Notes under the pieces: model-generated | Databases searched by the model: none | What the model was told of the DNA's origin: nothing | The model's input: the letters and a program-made list of their open reading frames with translations, nothing else | Made by a program: the position numbers and the translations under genes | Shown: one piece after another, positions 55,865 to 64,000 of the stretch | Layout of the letters: every line of letters starts with the position of its first letter | How positions within the stretch are numbered: the stretch's first letter is position 1 | Origin: Culex pipiens pallens | Taxonomy: Eukaryota; Arthropoda; Insecta; Diptera; Culicidae | Length of the DNA stretch: 64,000 bases | NCBI RefSeq assembly: GCF_016801865.2 | Contig: NC_068937.1 | Coordinates: 30,349,828-30,413,827, forward strand | Direction: 5' to 3'

Positions 55865-58379
55865 AATCTCAGCTACCTTTAAACACTGCGTTTTTTGTTA
55901 AATAGTTACCTGTTGGTTCGGAATTTGCAAAATAGTTTTGGCTGTCAAAATACTTATACGCTCTTTTCAAATGTTTCCCCAGAATTATAAAATCCACTCG
56001 AACATTGGAGATGTTCGAAATTCATTTAAAATTTTTAAAATGATGTTTATTCGAGGGGTCGCAAAATTTCCGGCACTTTAATTTTTTGATATTGAAAATC
56101 GGGCGTTATCGTCATTTAAAATTAGTAATTGGGTTTTACATGTAAAAAAACAATATTTTTCTAGAGTGTAATTCTTTTTCATTATGAAATTTAATAATAC
56201 AATACAACAGAGAATTTAAGTCCATTTGCTTGGGTTGTTTTCCAGACTTTTCTTCGCCAAGAAGCCATGCAGCGCAAACTCTGTGGAAAATGTAAAACGT
56301 CATGCCGGCTTGTAATCCTACCTTGCTTGCAAGAAAGGAAGCAAAAAAACCCCTGTCGACAGGTGTTATTCTGTTGGACAAGGAGGAGAGATCTCTTGCC
56401 GAGGTTCTTCGAGCGCAAATGTTCCCACTCTTTTGTGTGAAGAAGAAATTTGCGAGACTCTCGGGGAAAAGCCATTAGTTTTTGGTTTGCGTGAAATCCC
56501 ACGAAACGGTATCGATTTATGTGCGCTTTTTATTCTTCTCCGACCGTTGCACTTAAAGCGAGGGTCGCCCCAGCAGTGCAGCAGGTCCACCGCAAACTAG
56601 TAATAACCATTTAACCTTAATTGAGTTGATATGGTAATCACTGTCGGTCGGATGATGGCAGACTGGCAAACTTTATCCCATTTGGCTTTGGCCGGGTGGA
56701 CAGACCGTCCAGACGACATGAACTTAATTCAATTTGGTCACGTAATGAAATTTTCCACCTCATCATTGCTTTATTTGCAAGATAATTAGAGTCAGCTTAA
56801 CGCTGAGGGATCCAGTGTCGGTTTGAGATGGTGTTTATGAACAGAGAGAAGGCATTCATAGTCTTTATTCGAGAATATTTCCATAACATCGTAACTCTGA
56901 TGGCACTACATCAATCCTGACTTGAAATTTTCTCAAAGCCTCCCTCGTAAATACCTTTCACAGCAGAAAATGTTCTCCAAAAGCACCTCTCACTGACTAG
57001 ACCACCACCAGCAAAACCCAAACCTGCCACGGTCTGACAGCTCAACAGAGCAGTCCCAAGTCCTGACGAATCCCACACCCCCAAACAAAAGCCACTTCTC
57101 GTCGAGTAAGCAATAGTCCAGCAGCATGCCAATCCAGCGAGTGATTGGCGGAAATCCTGGCGCTGCTGAAATATTCATCGTCCTGTATGATTGCTTTTGC
57201 GCCCTGGCCCAGCACCCACAGCAGAGTCGTTCGGTCCAGCCAGGCAGGCACAAACAAACATTACGCAACACCTTGGTAGAAGGTCCGTAAGTTGGCTCCG
57301 GAAGCTTTGGCTGATGATGAAAGCTTCCCCCTCCTTACCAGCCCTTCTGATTGAATCTCGCATCCACAGGCATGAAGGGTGGAAAGTAGTATCGTTCCAA
57401 CAAAACTTGCAAAGATGGGGGCATTTGGGAAATCTTCGTAACCCTTTGGTGGCCCTTGAATGATACATTTTAAGTAATCTTTAAGAATAAGATGCTGGAT
57501 AATCTGGAGTGTTCCTTGAAATTAACTAAAACCAAGTACACCAACGAGTAGAGTTATTCTATTCTTTTTAAAAGCATTTGAAAAAAAATATTTCCCAAAT
57601 GTATTCTAATCAAACGAGAATGAATTGGGCAACACCCATTTTTCTATTTGCCAAAATTGATGAAATTTTTTAAAAGCGAACACTCACGAAAAGTGGCATT
57701 TACCTATAGAGAAAGTTTCCTGGCATCACTGGCTCACTCCAACAGGCGCTGCTGGTGGTGTTGGTGGCAACCTTTTGTTCCTTATTTGCATTAGCTTCTC
57801 GCTCGGTTTTCTTCAGCCTTCGATTGGAATGGGTCGTCAAAAGTCAAACGTCAAACGACTTGGCGCGTTTGTTTTTTTTATGGCGCTTGCTAATTATTTA
57901 CATGTTTCGTGATTATTTTTCAAGTGAGTGACTAACTAATGTGCAAAAGAACATGTTGCCGAAAGTTGGGGGCAGTTTAGTATTGAAAGTGCCGTGAAAA
58001 AGTAAGCGAAAGTGAAAAGTTGATTTTGGCGATATTCACTGTGCGTGCCAACAAAATGATGAGAAAAAGTCTCGCAAAATAGAAATTATGATCAAAAGTG
58101 CATTAAATTTGATTTTTTGGCCAGTAAGTAGCATACATTTGCGTGCTTACTCGAGGCGGTGCTGTTGCTGGAAAGTTTATAGCCTAAATAGTATTTTTAG
58201 AGCTTTCGAGTATCAAACTCTTCATATGACGAAGATAGGTGTTTGATTGGAAATGGTATATTTCCCCTACACGTTCTTCAAATGTCGTGAAAACAAATGA
58301 ATTTTTGTTTGGAAATGTTTGTGTTGGAGGTAATGGTGTACATCCTTTTGAAAACTAATCCAAGAATTATACTGCACAT
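55865..58379. other. Unassigned; GC-richer island 56200-57460
   Basis: The island has many overlapping frames of 60 to 100 codons on both strands, none with a recognised domain. It may hold conserved non-coding sequence or small exons that I cannot recognise. 57480-58379 is AT-rich apart from 57720-57870. Confidence 0.3.
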
Positions 58380-59353
58380 GAGCAATTATCTGTGATTTCG
58401 GTCATTCGATTTTTTTGTATTTTTTAATCCGACTGAAACTTTTTTGGTGCCTTCGGTTTGCACAAAGAAGCCTTTTTGCATCATTAGTTTGTCCATATAA
58501 TTTTTCATACAAATTTGGCAGCTGCCCATACAAAAATGATATGTGATCATTCAAAAATCTATATCTTTAGAAGGAATTTTTTGATCGATTTGGTGTCTTC
58601 GGCAAAGTCAGTCTGCATTCCGCTAATTAAACTTTTTGTCACTAAATCTTGATTTGCAAAAAAACACTATTTTTATCTTTTTTTGATTTGTTTTAGGGAA
58701 CATAAAATGCCAACTTTTCAGAAATTTCCAGAATAGGCAAAAAATCTTTGACCAAGATATGAATTTTTGAATCAATACTGTTTTTTTTCAAAAAATTGAA
58801 ATACCGGTCGCAACAATTTGTCAACTTCATTTTTGGTGTAAAATCAAATTTGCAATCTAAAAGTACTTCAAAAAGTAAAAAGTAATTTTGATAAAGTGCA
58901 TCGTTTTCAAGTTATAGCCATTTTGAGGTAACTTTTTTCAAAAAAGTCGCAGTTTTTATTTTTTTTTAAATTAGTGCCCATTTTTCCTACTTTTGAAAAA
59001 AAAATATTTTTGAAGAGCTGAGAAAATTCTCTAAACTTTGCTTCTTTGAACTTTGTTGATTCAACCCTTAGTTGCTGAGATATTGCCATGCAAAGGTTTA
59101 AAAACAGGAAAATTGATGTTTTTAAGTCCCACCCAAACAACACACCATTTTCTAATGTCGATATCTAAGCAATGGTCCGATTTTCAATGTTAAAACATGA
59201 AAAATTCATAAAATTTTCCAATCTTTTCGAAAACAATATTTTTATTTTTTTTATCAAGACTAACATTTCAAAAGGCCCAAACATTCGATATTACGCCCTA
59301 TTGAAAGGTTAGTCTTGATTTAATTTTTTTTTTAATATTGTTTGAATTGCTCA
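58380..59353. mobile_element. Hairpin-family element, right arm mostly deleted
   Basis: The left end GAGCAATTATCTGTGATTTC begins at 58380 and the left arm is complete to the centre near 59290. The right arm is reduced to a few dozen bases and ends GAATTGCTC at 59353, so an internal deletion removed most of it. No coding sequence; the minus-strand frame at 59143-58907 is arm sequence seen in other copies. Confidence 0.7.
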
Positions 59354-61301
59354 CATAACAATGTACCTCAACTGCGTACAAACACCGGTGTGTAAAAAAT
59401 GTTGCATTTTAGTTTATCTTATGCAATATTACACTCCAAATGATGTAGCTCATCAGTATAGGAAACCTAGTTGACCGAAATGCCAAGCTCATATTGCCTT
59501 TAATCATTTTGTCTCTAAACGGTCTGATAGCCGTGCCGTGCCACCTTAACTGCCAGAGTCAAAAACAAAAACATTGAAAAAAAAAATAATTGCATTGTAA
59601 AAATGTTTTAAAGTGAATGCGAAAACTCAGTTTTTATTTTGTTTATTTCAAAGCTGTTCACGTTTTAATTTTTTTTTAACTCACAAAAAACGATTAGTGA
59701 AAAGCAATTATTTTGAAAATCATGTTCAAAAATCAAAAACATGCAAAAACTCGGTAAAAGTGAATATTCAAAGAAAATGACAAATAAGAAACGACCACAT
59801 TCACATCCAAGATTTTTTGGTGTTATATTTGTGCATAAAGGCAACGAGAATGTCATCTATGTGATTAGATTATCCGAAGTTTTTTATTTATACGAATTGA
59901 GATTCATCCGATTATTTCGGATTATAAAACCTGTACTGTGAATTCAAGCTGGAGCAATACATTATCACTTTCAAATTGGCCAAACTACCATCATCATCAT
60001 CATTGACTTGTGAAAATTTGAACACAGTTCAAAAAATCAACCTGAAACTTGCTTTAGTTTTGAAACAATTCAAAAAGTTTTTTTTTATAAAATAAATCAC
60101 TAACAAAGTAATATTTTTTCAAAAAACGTTTTCACATTTCAATGGAAATAGAAGTCTAATCAACTGAAAACAATCTCAAATGGCAGGTCCCCCCCCCTCC
60201 CCCATCTTCTTGACATTGGTCAGAGTCGAGGTACATAAACTTCAAACAATATTTGCAACGGCCTTATTAAAAAAATTAAAAAAAAAAAACAATGATCTTT
60301 TTTTCACAATAATCCTTTAATTTGAAACTAGTGAAATGTGAATGTTTGCCATGTCGTGAAATCCACGAAAAAAAATTCTCTATGAGGTGTTATTTTGTCA
60401 AAACCGCGAAATATCGCGAAATTTCAAAATAAAAATCTTTAAACAAATTGGTTTCAGTGCTTTTAAACCACGATTTTAGACACAAAAATTTTTGTTTAGT
60501 CAAAGACATGAAATAAAATTTGCAATAAACTAAACAGTTGCAGTTGAGTTTCATTTTGAAGATATTTTGGCATATTGTTCTGGTTTTTTGAAAATCTGAA
60601 ATCTCTTGAAAATTTAGATGGCCGTAGATTTCAATACGGAAAAACGGAATCGACGTAACACCTTATAATGTGTATCGTTCTTATCGTAGCGACAAGAATC
60701 CGCCTCCTAAGCGTGATAGTAAGAATAGATTTCAATACGGTTGATTGAAATATTGAACTAATAAAAAAATTGAAGTGATTATTTTATGTCCTAAAAACAG
60801 CTTTATAAAAACATTGCAAAACTTTTTTTTAATTAATGTCAAGCTTTTCAAAGTAAAAATGAATTTCAGATTTTTGTGTTTTTTTTTTTGTGAAAAATCA
60901 TTCGCAATAAAACATGAAATAATTAAATCATAAATTTACGTATTTTGGAAGTTCAAGTTTTTGATATAAACCTTAAGAAAATAATGTGTTTTTAAGAGAA
61001 AAAGTCAATGAATAATTTCAAAATAAAATGATCATTCTTTTTGGTATCTTCAAATCATGAAATCTTTGATAAAAGAATTGTGAATTTCTATCAATTTCAT
61101 GATAATTTAAACAAAAATACGTACCACATTTGGACTGCCTTTTATGCAAAATAGGTAAATAACTTTTTGCTGAAATTCGGCAGTGAAACAACCCCATTGC
61201 CTAAAAGTCAGGAAACAGCATTTCTGTCAAACTGAAAGGTCACAATGACTTACTGTTCGGTGGCTGCCAAGTAAAATTTCCTTATTCTAAAGATAACCTA
61301 G
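59354..61301. other. AT-rich sequence with hAT-like fragment
   Basis: A fragment near 60355-60425 has GTGAAATCC and CGCGAAATTTC motifs like the ends of the element at 30320-31565. A C-run lies at about 60188-60200. A 15-bp direct repeat at 60625-60740 is listed separately. Otherwise nothing is recognised. Confidence 0.35.
60625..60740. repeat. 86-bp GC-richer insert between 15-bp direct repeats
   Basis: TAGATTTCAATACGG occurs exactly at 60625-60639 and again at 60726-60740. The 86 bp between (60640-60725) is compositionally unlike the AT-rich surroundings and starts with AAAAACGGAATCG. It looks like a retroposed fragment with target duplication, though neither end has a clear poly(A) tail in the expected place. 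The parent RNA is not recognised. Confidence 0.6.
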
Positions 61302-61468
61302 AGACAATCCATAAGCCACGTGGACACCTTAGGGGAGAGGGGGGGGGGGGGCAGCGATTGCCCACGCTTCATACAAAAAAGATTTGTTTTGTATGGAAAT
61401 TGTCCACGACGAGGGGAAAGGGAGGGCTGAGATTTCAAAAAAGTATCCACGTGGTTTATGGATGGTCC
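61302..61468. mobile_element. MITE with CCATAAACCACGTGG-like ends and G-run
   Basis: The left end ACAATCCATAAGCCACGTGG pairs with the right end CCACGTGGTTTATGGATGGT. The interior has a run of about 13 G at 61339-61351 and GGGGAAAGGGAGGG near 61415. Length about 167 bp. It belongs to a type common in mosquito genomes in my judgement. Confidence 0.75.
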
Positions 61469-62500
61469 CGAAACAGAAAATTGCCATTCAACTAATTTAC
61501 TTTATTTATTTTTTAACAAATAAATAGTTTTAGATGTGCTCCATTTTGAAGATATTTCGACATACTATTCTGGTATTTTGGATTACTGAAACCTCAAAAA
61601 AAAAATTTAATTCAAATTTTGAACTTATCAAAATGTTGTGTAGTGAATATTTTGTGTCCCAGAATATTGTCATTTTGTAAATAAGTTTTGTTTAAGACTA
61701 ATTTCTTTGAAAAAAAAACAGTTCAAATTTATTATAAGCAGTTTTAGGGTTTCGTGATGTTTTGTGATTGGCATTCAGCGAAATTTAAAATTTTATCAAG
61801 AAAAATCACATGCTTATTTATAATGTATTTGGAATAAATCACGTATTCTCTCGTTCCCATAAAATACCAAATATTTCGAAAAAAATTGTATTTTCAGGAG
61901 ATAAGTTTACAAAAAAAGATACATTTTGAGTGAAAAATCCAAAATAATAATAAAATATTCTAGAAATATAAATTAGCACAAAACAAAAATAGATTTTATT
62001 TTCAACATTTTTGAAAGTTTCCTTTCACAAATTAGCTGAACTTTGAATTCGTTTTTTGAACAATCATGCCTTTGCAAATATATTTGAAAGTTTCCATCTT
62101 TTCTTTGTGTGCTGTTGGGAAAAAAGATGACTTCTCGAATGTGTATTTATATTTAATTTTAGTTTATTTGGTTTATCTTGATGCAAAAAAATAAAAATAA
62201 AAACAAGCAGAAAATTTATAAAGCTCCTGGATTTTTATCAGCAAACCTTAATTAATTAAAGTCAATTTTGAAAAATATATGCTCTCAAAAAACGCAGAAT
62301 TTGTGTGACAATAAATTTAAAAAAAAACAGTTCATTGGACCCTTAAAGGATAAAGCAGTGTGTAACAACCAGTAAGAGCCCACTTCCAAGGGGGAAAGGT
62401 GAATATTGAATTTGGCGCACTGGTACAGCCATTTTTTCCCCAACCTCCCCTCCCCACCCAGCCAAAGGTGAGAAAGTTTTGCACGCCCGGAAGATTGTTT
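61469..62500. other. AT-rich sequence, nothing recognised
   Basis: AT-rich with A/T runs; a C-rich patch at 62440-62460. No feature supported. Confidence 0.35.
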
Positions 62501-62533
62501 GTTATTTGACTTTATTGTACGTTGTTGGTGGTG

Positions 62534-62553
62534 GTGTGTGTGTGTGTGTGTGT
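62534..62553. repeat. GT dinucleotide microsatellite
   Basis: A pure GT run of about 20 bases, followed by related GTGTGTATG-like sequence. Simple sequence repeat. Confidence 0.85.
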
Positions 62554-64000
62554 TTATGTGATGCTGGTATTTTTGTAAGTGTGCCGTATGTGTGAATGGG
62601 TTGATCGGGAGATTCTCGAATGGCTTTATTGAATATGTTTTTTTTCGCTCACAACGTTGGAAAGGGTAATGGAAAAGTCGCTGCGAATGGGTGGTTTTGG
62701 GGGGGGGTGGGAAAAACCAAAGTCACGTGCGTTCGCGCTGTACGGTGCTGCTGCAAAACAAGGTGTGTGCGAGGGTGAATGTGTCGGATCTCAGGAGAGA
62801 TTACTTCCTTCCAATTCGAAACCTCGGAGCCAATGACTGTGATATGATCCAGGTACGGGAGTGGGAGCAAGAAAGCCCAGGTCGAACGAAAATTGGTTGA
62901 ATATTGGATGGCTTCGTGTACGACGACGACGATGCCGTGGGCTTCATTGAAAGATGCCAAAGAAAATTCTGAGTCAGGAAGAGAAAAACAAGATGTTTTG
63001 CTTGTATTTTATGGTAAGCCTTTTAGTACAACTGAAGAGGTGCAGATTTGAAAGGCAAATTTCAGTGGAAATTTCCAAGTATCATTTTGTCTGATTCAAT
63101 TATGAAAATTATGAAAATTTTCAAAGACTGAAAACAAATCCAGCTTCCCAACAATTAACCTCTTCAGACTCACTCGGCGTCGCTCCTTAACTGCATCAAA
63201 AGCCATCAACGCACTCAAGCTCTTAAACGCTCAACAATTTCACAGTTGTGTGTATGTGTGCTACTGCCTCACACAATCAAAGAGAGCAAAAGACCAAATC
63301 AAAGCGCGGCAGAGGCGCATTTTTAATCACACCACACGCTAGTTGCGACTCCCGGCAATAGATGGCGCGCGCGCGGGTAGTGCGCCTTAATTGCTGCAAT
63401 TTACGCCACGTTCCCCAAACTACTCTAACAAACGACTCTGAACATGACGATTCACACAAAAATCACACTCACACGTGCCTCTGGCACTCGCACAGATCAA
63501 CAACAACCGACAGGTCCTACAAAGTCTGGAAAACCAGAGAGGGGGACGTGATATCTCTTTGCGTGAACTCTTCTGCGCCAAAAGGCGCCTTGTCCGGGTA
63601 TTTTTCGGAAGCATGGGGAGGGGAGACTCTTGATGGCTGGATGATTATGATGATAATGATGACGACGATTACCAGCACCACCAACGGCAGCAGCGTCATC
63701 CCGCGGGCTAGGTTAGAACGATGACGACGACGACGACGACTCTTTTAACGGCTTCTGGCGCGGTCTACTTTATGGCGTACTTAATACAACTCGTGCACGC
63801 GAATAGCTCTAGTGTCGGGTGTGGAGAGAGGACGCACGTCCTAGGTGTTTGGCTAGACGATGTCGAGCACCAGTTTGTTTTCCGAAATTTGATAAAATTC
63901 CTATTGATTATGGTAGATCATCAAGGCAAAACCACGTCAACCGTGAAGTCTACGAAACATCAAATCTACACAAGTATTAAAACTCCACATAGACTTATGA
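62554..64000. other. GC-richer terminal island, possibly upstream gene region
   Basis: Composition rises in GC from about 62650 to 63880. It contains GCGCGCGCGCGGG near 63365, triplet runs (ATGATGATAATGATGACGAC near 63640 and ACG repeats at 63721-63741), and frames of 60 to 120 codons kept open partly by the triplets. The stretch 63780-64000 could be the start of a transcript, but I find no motif firm enough to call a promoter, and no protein is recognised. Confidence 0.3.
63719..63741. repeat. ACG trinucleotide repeat
   Basis: About seven tandem copies of GACGAC-phase ACG triplets. Together with the ATG-like triplets at 63637-63665 it makes a low-complexity patch. Confidence 0.85.

Noticed and set aside
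1..64000. Endogenous viral sequence or retrotransposon polymerase
   Set aside because: I searched the translations for reverse transcriptase, integrase, transposase and viral polymerase motifs by eye and saw none that hold up; all elements here appear non-autonomous.

Overview
The window looks like non-coding, repeat-dense DNA from a culicine mosquito, most likely Culex (C. quinquefasciatus / pipiens complex). The grounds are the AT-rich background with GC-richer islands, the many short inverted-repeat transposons with TA, 4-bp and 8-bp target duplications of mosquito type, a composite tRNA-derived SINE of the mosquito Feilai-like kind, and a satellite with units of about 140 bp resembling the one known from Aedes and Culex. 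This is recognition from memory, not a database match. I cannot name any protein-coding gene. The longest open frames are products of tandem repeats; a few short exon-like islands are listed with low confidence. The window could be intergenic or inside a very large intron.

Layout. 1-1800 is plain AT-rich sequence. 1801-2840 is an almost pure 7-bp array. 4938-5260 looks like a retroposon 3' end with a pentamer tail. 5755-7788 holds a hairpin element and a short derivative. 10030-12903 is the most important structure: a 141-bp satellite, 21 units in perfect register except for one 85-bp deletion. 13703-15056 is a foldback element. 15300-23264 is a mosaic of small MITE-like elements. 25908-29696 is one hairpin element carrying three later insertions. 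30320-31565 is a hAT-type element with an 8-bp target duplication. 33389-37061 holds two more hairpin elements with a clean SINE (15-bp target duplication) between them. 39002-40324 and 51965-53210 are two copies of one foldback family with 4-bp palindromic target duplications. 41280-46460 is a degenerate TTTTGAA-type minisatellite split by an element that itself contains a 1.87-kb near-perfect hairpin with 144-bp subrepeats. 49746-54103 is a concentric stack of inverted-repeat elements. 54300-61468 holds further copies. 62500-64000 is a GC-richer island with simple repeats.

How the parts may work together. The satellite carries the 18-nt core GTTTGATACCCATATTGC. The same core, exact or with few changes, recurs in dispersed inverted-repeat elements at about 16.8, 42.0-42.5, 44.57, 49.8-50.25 and 53.9-54.05 kb. 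In Aedes aegypti a satellite of similar unit size makes abundant piRNAs (tapiR1/tapiR2) that silence matching targets in the early embryo, and the satellite is reported to be conserved in Culex. I infer that 10030-12903 is the Culex counterpart, or a close relative, and that the dispersed elements are possible targets or relatives. I cannot confirm this without the tapiR1 sequence and small-RNA data. The many long hairpins are also possible siRNA precursors if transcribed.
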